DNA of 64,000 nucleotides from Salinibacterium amurskyense (lineage in GTDB: Bacteria; Actinomycetota; Actinomycetes; Actinomycetales; Microbacteriaceae): assembly GCF_002797685.1 (NCBI RefSeq), contig NZ_PGFH01000001.1, forward strand, positions 248,001-312,000. The letters are read 5' to 3'. A program made the translations under genes and the position numbers. Each line of letters begins with the position of its first letter. The stretch's first letter is position 1. This document shows positions 34,810 through 43,624 of the stretch, piece by piece. Below the pieces are notes generated by a model. It saw only the letters and a list, made by a program, of their open reading frames with translations, made no database searches and was not told the origin of the DNA.

Positions 34810-35649
34810 GTGAGCGCTTCACCCGCAACTGCTGCGGACGCTTCGGCGTCCGCAGCAGTTCCCGTGCTCAGCATCCGTGATGGGGTGCTGGGCTTCGGCG
34901 CGCGCACCCTCTGGTCGGGGCTCGACCTCAATGTTGCGCCCGGCGAGTTCGTGGCGGTGCTTGGCTCGAATGGTTCCGGAAAGTCGAGCCTGCTGAAAGC
35001 GATACTGGGGCAACAGAAGCTTGACTCGGGCACGATCACGGTGGCCGGGCATCCGGTTCGCCGGGGTGATCGCTGCATCGGCTACATTCCGCAGCAGAAG
35101 CTCGCGGCGCCAGGAACACCCTTGCGGGGCCGCGATCTCGTGACCCTCGGCGTGAACGGACATCGCTTCGGTGTGCCAACTCTCCCCCGCGCTGTAAAGA
35201 CGCGGGTGGATGAACTCATCGCAGACGTGGGCGCCACCGACTACGCCAGCCAACCGCTCGGTTCGCTGTCCGGTGGTGAGCAACAACGCTTGCGGGTCGC
35301 GCAATCTCTGGCCGCAGATCCTGTTCTATTGCTCTGCGATGAGCCGCTTCTCAGCCTCGACCTGCAGCATCAGCGCGGAGTCTCTGAACTCATCGACCGG
35401 CGACGACGCGAACACAACACCGCCGTACTTTTTGTGACCCACGATGTGAACCCCATCCTGAGCATGGTCGACCGAGTGCTCTACCTGGCCGGGGGCAAGT
35501 TCACGATCGGCACACCGGACGAAGTCTTGCGCAGCGATGTGCTGACCGAGCTCTACGGCACTCCCGTCGAAGTTGTGCGAGTGGGTGGTCGCGTAATCGT
35601 GGCCGGCACGCCGCACGGCGATCACCACCACGAAGAGGAGATCGCGTGA
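34810..35649 (+). CDS. znuC: Zinc ABC transporter ATP-binding protein
   Basis: This 279-aa ATPase has Walker A GSNGSGKSS (about residues 57-65), Q-loop YIPQQKL, signature LSGGEQQRLRVAQSL, Walker B VLLLCDEPLLSLD, and the switch His in LFVTHDVN. The C-terminus is His-rich (HGDHHHEEEIA). GTG start chosen at 34810, 13 bases after znuA; a longer frame would overlap znuA. The permease start overlaps its stop by four bases. Confidence 0.9.
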   Translation: MSASPATAADASASAAVPVLSIRDGVLGFGARTLWSGLDLNVAPGEFVAVLGSNGSGKSSLLKAILGQQKLDSGTITVAGHPVRRGDRCIGYIPQQKLAAPGTPLRGRDLVTLGVNGHRFGVPTLPRAVKTRVDELIADVGATDYASQPLGSLSGGEQQRLRVAQSLAADPVLLLCDEPLLSLDLQHQRGVSELIDRRRREHNTAVLFVTHDVNPILSMVDRVLYLAGGKFTIGTPDEVLRSDVLTELYGTPVEVVRVGGRVIVAGTPHGDHHHEEEIA

Positions 35650-36557
35650 CTTTCGACGAATTTTGGGGCCAGGTCGTGAACTTCAGCGACTATGGCGAAT
35701 TGCTTAACCTTGTGCGCTTCTCCCTCATCGCGGCCGCGGTGCTCGGCATCGCGGGCGGCCTCATTGGCGTCTTCGTCATGCAACGAGACATGGCGTTCGC
35801 GGTGCACGGCATCAGCGAACTCTCCTTTGCCGGAGCCGCTGCTGCGCTGCTGTTCGGTGCCAACGTGGTGGCGGGCTCAATCGTCGGTTCGCTCGTGGCA
35901 GCGATCTTGATCGGGATGCTCGGGGCGAAGGCTCGCGATCGAAACTCGATAATTGGCGTGCTCATGCCGTTCGGTATGGGTTTGGGCATCCTGTTTCTGG
36001 CCCTCTACCCCGGACGCAGCGGAAACAAGTTCGGGCTCCTCACCGGCCAAATCATTTCGGTGGATGGCGAACAGCTCGGCCTATTGATAGTGATCAGTGT
36101 CGTCGTACTGGCCGCTCTGTTCGTGGTCTGGCGCCCCCTCACCTTCGACAGCCTCGACCCCGAGGTCGCTGCCGCGCGCGGCGTTCCCTCACGCGCACTC
36201 TCGCTCGGCTTCATGGTGCTGCTGGGCCTCATGGTCGCCGTTGCTGTGCAAATCATTGGCGCCCTGCTCGTGATGGCCCTGCTGGTGACACCGGCCGCGG
36301 CCGCAATGCGAGTGTCGTCGTCACCGCGGCTTGTGCCCGTGCTCAGCATGATCTTCGGGTTTGTCTCGGCGACGGGTGGCGTCTTGCTCGCGATCGGCGG
36401 CTCGTTGCCGATCAGTCCGTACATCACAACGATTTCGTTCCTGATCTACTTGGTCTGCCGGGTGATCGGCGCGCGGCGCGGGAGTAGCCGCAAGCCCAGC
36501 GTGAGCCGCGCATCCACAACTGAACTCACCCCTGTTTCACGGGCGGGTAAAAGTTAG
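35646..36557 (+). CDS. znuB: Zinc ABC transporter permease
   Basis: This 303-aa ABC-3 family permease has about eight transmembrane segments. Recognisable parts are GLIGVFVMQRDMAFAVHGISELSFAGAAAALLFG (residues about 37-70) and GALLVMALLVTPAAAAMRVSSSP. The C-terminus is basic (GARRGSSRKPSVSR). It starts with GTG overlapping znuC and precedes zur by one base. Confidence 0.9.
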   Translation: MTFDEFWGQVVNFSDYGELLNLVRFSLIAAAVLGIAGGLIGVFVMQRDMAFAVHGISELSFAGAAAALLFGANVVAGSIVGSLVAAILIGMLGAKARDRNSIIGVLMPFGMGLGILFLALYPGRSGNKFGLLTGQIISVDGEQLGLLIVISVVVLAALFVVWRPLTFDSLDPEVAAARGVPSRALSLGFMVLLGLMVAVAVQIIGALLVMALLVTPAAAAMRVSSSPRLVPVLSMIFGFVSATGGVLLAIGGSLPISPYITTISFLIYLVCRVIGARRGSSRKPSVSRASTTELTPVSRAGKS

Positions 36558-36558
36558 A

Positions 36559-36951
36559 ATGGTGACCATGAAGCGCAATACGTGGCAGCGAGAAGCGGTG
36601 CGGGATGCTCTGACTCAGTCAGAGGGCTTCGTGAGCGCTCAATCGCTGCACAGTGCGTTGCGCGATGCCGGCAGCTCCATCGGTCTCGCCACTGTCTATC
36701 GCGCCCTGGGCGACCTCGCCGGAGCGGGCGACGCCGACTCGCTGCAGCAAGACGGCGAGAGCCTGTTTCGGGCCTGCACGCCAGACTCGCACCACCACCA
36801 TTTGATCTGCCGCGAATGCGGAACAACCGTGGAAATCAAAGCGGATGCCGTTGAACAGTGGGCCAAAAGTGTGGCTGCAGAACATGGCTTTACTGACCCG
36901 CACCACATTGTTGACGTCTTCGGCTTGTGCCGAGCGTGCTCTAGCACGTAA
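36559..36951 (+). CDS. zur: Fur-family transcriptional regulator, probable zinc uptake regulator Zur
   Basis: This 130-aa Fur-family protein has a winged helix (TWQREAVRDALTQSEGFVSAQSLHSAL, then SIGLATVYRAL) and a dimerisation domain. The regulatory-site motif is SHHHHLICRECG and the structural-zinc cysteines form two CxxC pairs (CREC, CRAC). Its place directly after znuACB indicates Zur rather than an iron Fur. It likely represses the znu genes when zinc is sufficient. A start nine bases later (MKRNTW) is possible. Confidence 0.9.
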   Translation: MVTMKRNTWQREAVRDALTQSEGFVSAQSLHSALRDAGSSIGLATVYRALGDLAGAGDADSLQQDGESLFRACTPDSHHHHLICRECGTTVEIKADAVEQWAKSVAAEHGFTDPHHIVDVFGLCRACSST

Positions 36952-36954
36952 TAT

Positions 36955-36975
36955 ATACCGTTGATCGAGCGGTAT
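36955..36975. promoter_or_regulatory. Inverted repeat after zur
   Basis: ATACCG (36955-36960) and CGGTAT (36970-36975) are inverted copies with a 9-base spacer, four bases after the zur stop. It may be a weak terminator or an operator for the following ribosomal genes. Confidence 0.35.
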
Positions 36976-37069
36976 CTTCCGCTCTCGCAGACACATCCCA
37001 CCCTGATTGAAACCGCGTGAAAATGCGGCTCGAGAAGAATGCAGTGTGTGTGCCGACAAGTGATCTTGG

Positions 37070-37087
37070 GTAAGGCTTAGTCCTTAC
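37070..37087. promoter_or_regulatory. Inverted repeat upstream of rpmB
   Basis: GTAAGG (37070-37075) and CCTTAC (37082-37087) flank CTTAGT, 24 bases before the rpmB start. The position suits an operator, but it does not resemble the Zur-type box seen before znuA. Confidence 0.4.
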
Positions 37088-37111
37088 GGTAACTAGAACA
37101 GGAGTATCACC

Positions 37112-37348
37112 ATGGCAGCAACCTGCCAAGTGACCGGCGCCATTCCCGGCTTCGGACACAACATCTCGCACTCGCACCGTCGCACCAAGCGCCGCTTCGA
37201 CCCGAACATCCAGAAGAAGACGTACTACGTACCGTCGCTTCGCCGCAACGTAACTCTTCAGTTGTCCGCAAAGGGCATCAAGGTAATTGACGCTCGTGGC
37301 ATCGAATCCGTTGTCAAGGACCTCCTTGCACGTGGGGAGAAAATCTAA
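37112..37348 (+). CDS. rpmB: 50S ribosomal protein L28, zinc-free form
   Basis: This 78-aa protein has the L28 signature [30 protein letters not shown]. Only one cysteine (Cys5) is present, so the two CxxC pairs of zinc-binding L28 are absent. The C-terminus [27 protein letters not shown] is of the long zinc-independent type, as in E. coli. It heads the set rpmB-rpmG-rpsN, immediately after znu-zur. Zinc-free versions of these proteins are Zur-controlled in mycobacteria and Streptomyces. Confidence 0.95.
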   Translation: MAATCQVTGAIPGFGHNISHSHRRTKRRFDPNIQKKTYYVPSLRRNVTLQLSAKGIKVIDARGIESVVKDLLARGEKI

Positions 37349-37515
37349 TGGCAAAGGCACAGGACGTACGTCCGATCATCAAGCTCCGTTCAACTGCTGG
37401 AACGGGCTACACCTATGTGACGCGCAAGAACCGTCGCAACAACCCCGACCGCCTCGTACTCAAGAAGTACGACCCGGTGGTTCGCAAGCACGTTGAATTC
37501 CGCGAGGAGCGCTAA
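37348..37515 (+). CDS. rpmG: 50S ribosomal protein L33, zinc-free form
   Basis: This 55-aa protein begins [20 protein letters not shown] and ends with [12 protein letters not shown], with [16 protein letters not shown] in between. No cysteine is present, so it is the zinc-independent L33 type. Its ATG overlaps the rpmB stop (TAATG), and rpsN begins two bases after its stop. Confidence 0.95.
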   Translation: MAKAQDVRPIIKLRSTAGTGYTYVTRKNRRNNPDRLVLKKYDPVVRKHVEFREER

Positions 37516-37517
37516 AC

Positions 37518-37823
37518 ATGGCTAAGAAGAGCAAGATTGCAAAGAACGAACAGCGCAAAGTTATCGTTGCGCGTTACGCTGAGCGTCGTCTCGAGCTGAA
37601 GAAGGCTCTCGTCGACCCCAACGGAACTGACGAGTCGCGCGAGGCTGCACGCCTCGGACTTCAGAAGCTCCCCCGCGATGCTTCGCCGATCCGTGTACGC
37701 GGTCGCGACGCCATCGATGGACGTCCCCGTGGATTCCTCAACCAGTTTGGTGTTTCCCGTGTTCGCTTCCGTGAAATGGCTCACCGGGGCGAGTTGCCCG
37801 GAATTACCAAGTCAAGCTGGTAG
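37518..37823 (+). CDS. rpsN: 30S ribosomal protein S14, zinc-free long form
   Basis: This 101-aa S14 has the long form with N-terminal [24 protein letters not shown] and C-terminal [34 protein letters not shown]. It contains no cysteine, unlike the short 61-aa zinc-binding S14. It is the last gene of the three-gene set. Confidence 0.95.
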   Translation: MAKKSKIAKNEQRKVIVARYAERRLELKKALVDPNGTDESREAARLGLQKLPRDASPIRVRGRDAIDGRPRGFLNQFGVSRVRFREMAHRGELPGITKSSW

Positions 37824-37833
37824 ATTCCAAGCG

Positions 37834-37861
37834 GTTCCGACGTTTTCTAACGTTTCGGAAC
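37834..37861 (+). terminator. Hairpin between rpsN and the HU gene
   Basis: GTTCCGACGTT (37834-37844) pairs with AACG (37849-37852) and TCGGAAC (37855-37861), with a two-base bulge. There is no T-run. It may end the ribosomal transcript or lie in the promoter region of the HU gene. Confidence 0.45.
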
Positions 37862-37895
37862 AACTAACTGCACTACGTCCGAGGAGGACCACCTT

Positions 37896-38186
37896 ATGGC
37901 TGACAAGTCGCTAAACCGTACTGAATTCGTAGCGGCGGTTGCCGCAGAGTCTGGCCAGAGCCAGGCTGCCGTTTCCGGCGTCGTTGACGCTTTCTTCTCC
38001 GTTCTGTCCAAGTCGGTCGGCGAAGGAACCAAGGTTTCGATCCCCGGATGGATGGCTGCAGAGCGTACCTTCCGCGAGGCTCGCACCGGCCGTAACCCGC
38101 AGACGGGTGAAGCTATCGAGATCAAGGCCAGCCACGGCGTCAAGCTCAGTGCAGGCAGCAAGCTCAAGGCAGCAGCCAAGGGCTAA
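37896..38186 (+). CDS. hup: HU-family DNA-binding protein
   Basis: This 96-aa nucleoid protein has the HU fold: LNRTEFVAAVAAESGQSQAAVSGVVDAFFSVL, then the arm region VSIPGWMAAERTFREARTGRNPQTGEAIEI, with Arg-Asn-Pro-Gln at the DNA-intercalating tip. It lacks the long Lys/Ala-rich C-terminal tail of mycobacterial HupB, ending in LKAAAKG. AGGAGG precedes the ATG and a strong terminator follows. Confidence 0.93.
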   Translation: MADKSLNRTEFVAAVAAESGQSQAAVSGVVDAFFSVLSKSVGEGTKVSIPGWMAAERTFREARTGRNPQTGEAIEIKASHGVKLSAGSKLKAAAKG

Positions 38187-38200
38187 GTAGCAACTTTGAA

Positions 38201-38233
38201 AAGGGCGGCATCCTCCGGGATGTCGCCCTTTTT
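38201..38233 (+). terminator. Rho-independent terminator after the HU gene
   Basis: AAGGGCGGCATCC pairs with GGGATGTCGCCCTT around a short loop, followed by a T-run (CCCTTTTTG). This is the clearest intrinsic terminator in the window. Confidence 0.88.
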
Positions 38234-38307
38234 GCATTCCCGGTCGGCGAACGCCGTCGCCACGGCCGCTGGGCACACTCCCGGATAACCGCGAGTACTC
38301 TTGAGGA

Positions 38308-40269
38308 GTGTTACGAATCAGCCGGATAGCCGGTCCCGCGCTGCTGATCGTCATTGCCTTTGTTGTGGTCGTGACGGGCCTGCGCTTCGGTGGCGGAGCA
38401 GAAGCTCCGATCTTGCTCGACCCCGGTGCCGTCGTGCGGTGGGGCTTGCCCATCTCCAAGCTGTTCGTAAACCTCGGCCTCTCTGCCACGATCGGCGCGC
38501 TCATGATCGCGATCTTTGCGATGAGCCCCAAGCGGGACGAATTCACCCTCACTCTCGACTTCGCTGCCGCCGGTGCCGCCGTGTGGGCTGTGGCATCCGC
38601 CTTTACGGGCTTTTTCACCTTCCTGGCCGTGCGCAACCAGCCGATCGACCTCTCTAGCGCCTTCGGCGACGTTCTCGCCAGCTTTCTGACGGTCACCGAA
38701 CTCGGTCAAGCCTGGCTCGCCACGGTGCTCATAGCGGCCGCTGTGACCGTTCTGTGCTTCGCGGTGCGCAAAATGAGCGCCCTCGTGTTCGTTCTTGTTC
38801 TCGCCGTTGCCGGTCTCATCCCCATGGCGCTTCAAGGGCACAGCGGTGGAACCGAAGACCACGACGCCGCCACGAGCGCCATCTACCTGCACCTCGTATT
38901 CGCTGCCCTCTGGCTTGGCGGGCTTCTCGCGATCGCGATCGCCCGCTCCGCCCTCGGCAAGGAGCGCCTCGCAATCGTGCTGCGCCGCTATTCCAGCATC
39001 GCGCTCGTGAGCTTTATCGTGGTGGCGGCCTCGGGCTATGTGAGTGCAGAAATTCGTGTCGAAAACCTGACGAACCTGCTGTCGCCGTACGGCATCCTCG
39101 TGCTCGTCAAAGTCTTTGCCTTGATCGTGATGGGCCTCTTCGGGGCTGTGTACCGCAACTATGCGATCGGCCGGCTCGAAGCCAGTCCTCGCAAGGAACG
39201 CGGATGGTTCTGGTGGATTGTCACCGCCGAGCTCGGTTTCATGGGCCTAGCTTCGGGCGCCGCTGCCGCTCTGGCTGCGACCCCCACTCCCGTTCCCGAG
39301 ATCGTGGCAGCCGATTTGCCCGACTCCTCCCCCGCTGCCTACCTCACGGGCTCGCCCTTGCCGCCGCCCGTCACCGCCGGCAACCTCTTCACGATGTGGA
39401 GCTTCGACCTCATTTGGGTACTCATTTGTGCCTTCGCGATCTTCTTCTACCTCGCGGGCGTCTGGCGCTTGCACAAGCGCGGCGACAGCTGGCCCGTGCA
39501 CCGCACTGTGTTCTGGGTGCTCGGGATGCTGCTGCTGTTCTACATCACCAACGGTGGCGTCAACGTGTACGAGGGCTACCTTTTCTCGATGCACATGCTC
39601 GGGCACATGACGCTCGGCATGATGATCCCCGTGCTGCTGGTTCCGGGAGCTCCTGTCACGCTCGCGATGCGCGCGATCGCCAAGCGCACCGACGGCAGCC
39701 GCGGAGCGCGCGAGTGGATTCTGCTGATCGTGCACTCGCGGTATCTGGCCGTGATCGGGCATCCGCTCATCGCCGCAGGCATCTTCGTGGTCTCGCTCTG
39801 GGTGTTCTACTACACCCCGCTGTTCCGCTGGGCGACGACCGACCATGTGGGGCACGAGTGGATGATCATCCACTTCCTCGCCTCGGGCTACCTGTTCGTG
39901 CAGGCCCTCATCGGCGTCGACCCGACTCCGCACCGCACGTCGTATCCGATTCGCTTGTTGCTCTTGCTGGGCACGATGGCCTTCCACGCGTTCTTCGGCC
40001 TGGCGCTCATGACCGGCTCCGGGCTGCTGCTGGCCGACTGGTACGGGGCGATGGGCTGGGACACCGGCGTAAGTGCGCTCGAGGACCAGCGCATCGGAGG
40101 CGGGATTGCCTGGAGCGTGGGAGAGATCCCCACGATTGCTCTCGCGATTGCAGTTGCCATTATGTGGCGCCGCAGCGATGGCCGTGCCTCAGTGCGTTAC
40201 GACCGCAAGGCCGAGCGCGACGGGGATGCCGAACTCGACGCCTACAACGACATGCTCGCTAAGCGCTAG
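38308..40269 (+). CDS. CopD-CtaG fusion membrane protein
   Basis: This 653-aa polytopic protein joins a CopD-like copper-uptake domain (residues about 1-330, including HLVFAALWLGGLLAIAI and SYGYVSAEIRVENL-type segments) to a CtaG/Caa3 cytochrome oxidase assembly domain. The latter contains YLFSMHMLGHMTLGMMIPVLLVPGAPVTLAMRA and HFLASGYLFVQALIGVDP. The fusion is common in Actinobacteria. It probably moves copper to cytochrome oxidase across the membrane. The start is GTG after GAGGA. Confidence 0.9.
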   Translation: MLRISRIAGPALLIVIAFVVVVTGLRFGGGAEAPILLDPGAVVRWGLPISKLFVNLGLSATIGALMIAIFAMSPKRDEFTLTLDFAAAGAAVWAVASAFTGFFTFLAVRNQPIDLSSAFGDVLASFLTVTELGQAWLATVLIAAAVTVLCFAVRKMSALVFVLVLAVAGLIPMALQGHSGGTEDHDAATSAIYLHLVFAALWLGGLLAIAIARSALGKERLAIVLRRYSSIALVSFIVVAASGYVSAEIRVENLTNLLSPYGILVLVKVFALIVMGLFGAVYRNYAIGRLEASPRKERGWFWWIVTAELGFMGLASGAAAALAATPTPVPEIVAADLPDSSPAAYLTGSPLPPPVTAGNLFTMWSFDLIWVLICAFAIFFYLAGVWRLHKRGDSWPVHRTVFWVLGMLLLFYITNGGVNVYEGYLFSMHMLGHMTLGMMIPVLLVPGAPVTLAMRAIAKRTDGSRGAREWILLIVHSRYLAVIGHPLIAAGIFVVSLWVFYYTPLFRWATTDHVGHEWMIIHFLASGYLFVQALIGVDPTPHRTSYPIRLLLLLGTMAFHAFFGLALMTGSGLLLADWYGAMGWDTGVSALEDQRIGGGIAWSVGEIPTIALAIAVAIMWRRSDGRASVRYDRKAERDGDAELDAYNDMLAKR

Positions 40270-40297
40270 AAGCGCAATCGTCGCGGCTAGCCACCCG

Positions 40298-42310
40298 CTA
40301 CGCCGTAGCGTCGCTCGCCTCTGCGATCGGCAAGCTCACGGTGAACGTGCTCCCCTCGCCGACGACTGACGTTACAGCCACCGAACCCAAGTGCTTGTTC
40401 ACGAGCCCTTGCACCAGGGGGAGGCCGAGGCCGGTTCCAGTGATTCCGCGCTCTTCGGCATCCGGTGCACGGTAGAAGCGCTCGAAAATGTGCTCGATTG
40501 TCTCGGGGCTCATCCCGAAGCCGGTGTCAGCAATGTTGATCACCGCCTGCGTTTCTGTGCGGGCGAACGACACCGCTACGCTTCCACCCGCAGGGGTGAA
40601 CTTGATGGCGTTGTTGATGACGTTCGTGAGGATTCGATCAAGCTCAATGGCCGGTAACGCTGCCAGCAGCGGTTCACTCTGTTCGACCTGGAGCTCTACG
40701 CCGCTGCTCTCGGCAGAGGGGGAAAGGCTGCGCACCACATCGTCGGCGGTGTGAACGACATCGGTGGAGGCTACAACGGTCGAGGGGTCGCGCGGGCGCC
40801 CCAGCTCCAAGAGACTCTCGACGAGGTCTGCAAGTCGACGCGCATTGCGGGCAATGGTCTCGACCGACTTTCGCTGGAAGTCATCCAATTCCTCTTCTTC
40901 GAGGAGTTCGACGTAGCCGATGATGCTCGTGATTGGCGTGCGCAGTTCGTGGCTGGCCGAGGCCACGAATTCCTCTTTCTGCCGGTTCAATTCCGTTACC
41001 CGTGCGGTGGCCTTTTGCTCGTTCTCTAGTGCGAGCTGCTGTGCTTCGGCGGTGCGGCGGGCGGCAGAAACATCCACGAATTGGATGCTGTAGCGCTGCA
41101 GCGAGGCGGGTTTCTGTGCCGTGATGAGAACATCAATATCGGAGCGAACCCCGTTGACTCCGGCCTGCCAGCTGACGTGGTCAACACGTTGCCGTACGGC
41201 TACTTTGATCTTTTGAGCGAGCGGGCCGTGCCAGAGAACCACTGAGCTGCCATCGTCGCCCTGACGTTCTTCGCGTTCTGGCGCAATGACCGCGGAGGCG
41301 ATCTCATTGGATTCCAACACAACGAACCCTTGCGGGTACGTCTCGACGATGAGGAGACCGACTCGTGAACCCACGAAACCGCCTCGAAGCACACTCTCAC
41401 GGTCTCTGAGCTGTGCTGCAACCAAACGGTTCTCGTTTTGAGACGAGGTCGCCAACAGCACGAACGACGCCACGGAAAGCAAGAAGATCTGAATCAGCGT
41501 GGACGGATCCCCGCCAAGGTTCACCGCTTGGTCAAACGGTCCGCCGCCAGCGGTCGTCAACCACGACACTGCTAGCGCGATGCCGACGATCTCGAAAAGT
41601 ACGACGCGCGTGGGAAAGCGAAAGGCCGCCCACGCAATGACGGGTAGCGGCAGGAAGGACAGGGGCAGTTCGCCGCCTGGTCCGAACACGTAGAGCAGGG
41701 CCGCGCCGAGAATGACAACTTGAGCCGCAATCTCCCCCGGGTAAACGCGCGTAAGGCGAGTGGAAGGCAGCAGCGCGAAAGGAACGATGATGAGCACTGC
41801 GGTAGCGTGTGCGGCGCTCACCCCGATCAGAGTGTCGATGAGCGAACCGCCGTCGAACACAGCAACGGTGACGCCGGCAAGAAAACCAATCAGAATGGCG
41901 CCAGCCGCTACCGAAGCGCAGAGTCGATAGGCGAAGGCGAGGCTGTCGAGAACGGGTCGAGTGCGGCCGCCTTTCGTCAGAATGAAAGCCACAAGCCAGG
42001 CTTCGGCACTATTGGCGATACCGAAGCAAATAGCCACCAGTAATTCGCGCCCGCCAACCATGTTCGACAAGGTCGTGACCACAATCACGGCCAGAGCCCC
42101 CCACAGACGTTGTGAGCGATGGAGCCTCAGCACCAGCAATACGCTCACTCCAGCGGCAGGCCACCACGCCGCTACGTGAGAGCCCGGCGGTGAGAATGCT
42201 ACGAAGCCCCACCCCAGGAGGAATACAAGCGCGAGCAAGATGAGGGTGGATGGCGAGGTCACCGTGACCCGTCGAACATCCCCCGGATTAGTCAACTGCG
42301 ATCCTGCCAT
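40298..42310 (-). CDS. Membrane sensor histidine kinase with MASE1-like input
   Basis: This 670-aa kinase has about eight N-terminal membrane helices (residues about 20-290) resembling a MASE1 sensor. A PAS-like or linker region follows (residues about 310-420). The cytoplasmic core has the H-box FVASASHELRTPITSIIGY, N-box ILTNVINNAIKFTP, G1 DTGFGMS, F-box IFERFYRAP and G2 GTGLGLP. It should autophosphorylate and pass phosphate to a receiver, probably the one encoded divergently 88 bases away. Confidence 0.9.
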   Translation of the reverse strand: MAGSQLTNPGDVRRVTVTSPSTLILLALVFLLGWGFVAFSPPGSHVAAWWPAAGVSVLLVLRLHRSQRLWGALAVIVVTTLSNMVGGRELLVAICFGIANSAEAWLVAFILTKGGRTRPVLDSLAFAYRLCASVAAGAILIGFLAGVTVAVFDGGSLIDTLIGVSAAHATAVLIIVPFALLPSTRLTRVYPGEIAAQVVILGAALLYVFGPGGELPLSFLPLPVIAWAAFRFPTRVVLFEIVGIALAVSWLTTAGGGPFDQAVNLGGDPSTLIQIFLLSVASFVLLATSSQNENRLVAAQLRDRESVLRGGFVGSRVGLLIVETYPQGFVVLESNEIASAVIAPEREERQGDDGSSVVLWHGPLAQKIKVAVRQRVDHVSWQAGVNGVRSDIDVLITAQKPASLQRYSIQFVDVSAARRTAEAQQLALENEQKATARVTELNRQKEEFVASASHELRTPITSIIGYVELLEEEELDDFQRKSVETIARNARRLADLVESLLELGRPRDPSTVVASTDVVHTADDVVRSLSPSAESSGVELQVEQSEPLLAALPAIELDRILTNVINNAIKFTPAGGSVAVSFARTETQAVINIADTGFGMSPETIEHIFERFYRAPDAEERGITGTGLGLPLVQGLVNKHLGSVAVTSVVGEGSTFTVSLPIAEASDATA

Positions 42311-42398
42311 TGCGGCCCCCAGACTCCGACTAATGACAGACTAGTGCCGGGGGTCGGTGTAAACCGATCATGATTGTGGCCTTTCGGGAGGCAGAGCT

Positions 42399-42764
42399 AT
42401 GGCAATTGTGTTGATCGTCGAAGACGACGAAGACGTACGTGCGCTCGTTGTGCACCGCCTCAAACAAGCCGGCCACGACGTGCTAGTCGAAGCTGACGGT
42501 GAGGCTGGCCTCGCGGCTGCACGGCAGTCAGTGCCCGACCTCGTCATTCTCGACTGGATGATGCCTCGGCGCAACGGACTCGAAGTCTGCTTCGAGTTGC
42601 GAGCAGATGAAGCGTTTGCCAACACGCGCATCCTTATGCTCACAGCCAAGGCGCAGGAGCAAGACATCGAACGCGCGCTCTCTGCAGGAGCAGACGATTA
42701 CGTTGTGAAGCCATTCTCTTCTCGCGAATTAATAGCGAGAGCCACGGCTCTGCTTTCGCGATGA
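42399..42764 (+). CDS. Stand-alone response regulator receiver domain protein
   Basis: This 121-aa protein consists of a CheY-like receiver domain only. It has acidic residues in IVEDDEDV, the phospho-acceptor Asp in VILDWMMPRRNG (about residue 52), Thr in LMLTAKAQ, and the switch Lys in YVVKPFSSREL. There is no DNA-binding output domain. Its stop overlaps the HEAT-protein start (ATGA). Adjacent genes suggest protein-protein control of the glycosyltransferase rather than transcription. Confidence 0.92.
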   Translation: MAIVLIVEDDEDVRALVVHRLKQAGHDVLVEADGEAGLAAARQSVPDLVILDWMMPRRNGLEVCFELRADEAFANTRILMLTAKAQEQDIERALSAGADDYVVKPFSSRELIARATALLSR

Positions 42765-43624
42765 TCGGAACGATTGAGGCGCTGCCTTCAATTCCCGGGC
42801 TGATGATGGCGCTCTTGCTCACTTCGGCCACCGTCTGTGCGCTCATCGGAGTCACGGTGGTGCTCACCCGCGTAGCTCGCACGATCGCGCATGCTCGCGA
42901 GCACAAGCAGCGAGAGAAGGTGCGCCCGCTGCTGCTCGATATATTCGACGGGAACGCGAACTTCACACTCCCACGCGCTGAACTGCGGGCGCTCATCCGC
43001 CTCGCCGCAGAAAGTGCCACTCAGGTTCGGGGAGAAGACCGGGACGCGTTGACAAGCTGGCTGACAGCCCAACAGTTTCACCGTGAGTGCCTCAGGCGCA
43101 TGAAGTCTCCGTTCGCCCTGACGAGAGCGCGAGCGCTCGATCGCTTCGCTCCGATCGCGTCGCTCGCTCCCGGAGCAATTGAGCGAATGCTCTCTGATCG
43201 AGATCCGCGTGTGCGTAGTCTCGCAGCGCAAGTCGCGGGCCGTTCAGGAATGAAGTCACTCGTGCCTGCCCTGTTGCACAGTGCAGAGGCGCCGCGAAGT
43301 ATCCCGGCCCGCATCGTATTGATGGCGGTGCTGAGAGCTGCACCCTCGACCATCGCCGATTTCGGCGGCACCCCCGTCGATGGCAACGACAGAGTGCGCG
43401 CGATGGCTCTCGACCTTGCCGGGCAACTCAACCTGGTGGATGCGCGGCGCGCGATCGAGGCGGGGCTCGACTCCCCCAGCGAATTTGTGCGCTTGGCTAG
43501 CATCCGCTCGATTCAACGCCTTGGTTCTCCCCTCTCCCTGCCGGCCTTGCAGAAAATGTCGACCTACAGCGCCTACGAGCACTCGCACGCTCAAGTAGCG
43601 ATCTATGAATTGCAGGTCGGTTGA
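42761..43624 (+). CDS. Membrane-anchored HEAT-repeat protein
   Basis: This 287-aa protein has an N-terminal membrane helix (GLMMALLLTSATVCALIGVTVVLTRVA, residues about 12-38), then helical repeats characteristic of HEAT/PBS-lyase scaffolds (for example RALDRFAPIASLAPGAIERMLSDRDPRVRSLAAQVAGRSG and EFVRLASIRSIQRLGSP). It could be an adaptor coupling the receiver to the membrane glycosyltransferase. It overlaps both neighbours by one to four bases. No enzymatic motif is seen. Confidence 0.75.
   Translation: MIGTIEALPSIPGLMMALLLTSATVCALIGVTVVLTRVARTIAHAREHKQREKVRPLLLDIFDGNANFTLPRAELRALIRLAAESATQVRGEDRDALTSWLTAQQFHRECLRRMKSPFALTRARALDRFAPIASLAPGAIERMLSDRDPRVRSLAAQVAGRSGMKSLVPALLHSAEAPRSIPARIVLMAVLRAAPSTIADFGGTPVDGNDRVRAMALDLAGQLNLVDARRAIEAGLDSPSEFVRLASIRSIQRLGSPLSLPALQKMSTYSAYEHSHAQVAIYELQVG

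Noticed and set aside
36533-36548. TGTTTCACGGGCGGGT as a parS site near the zur start
   Set aside because: Only the left half matches; the right half is unrelated.
38754-40262. Long plus-strand open frame of 502 codons inside the CopD-CtaG gene
   Set aside because: It is Arg- and His-rich out-of-frame translation of the fusion gene, with no hydrophobic helices and no start signal.
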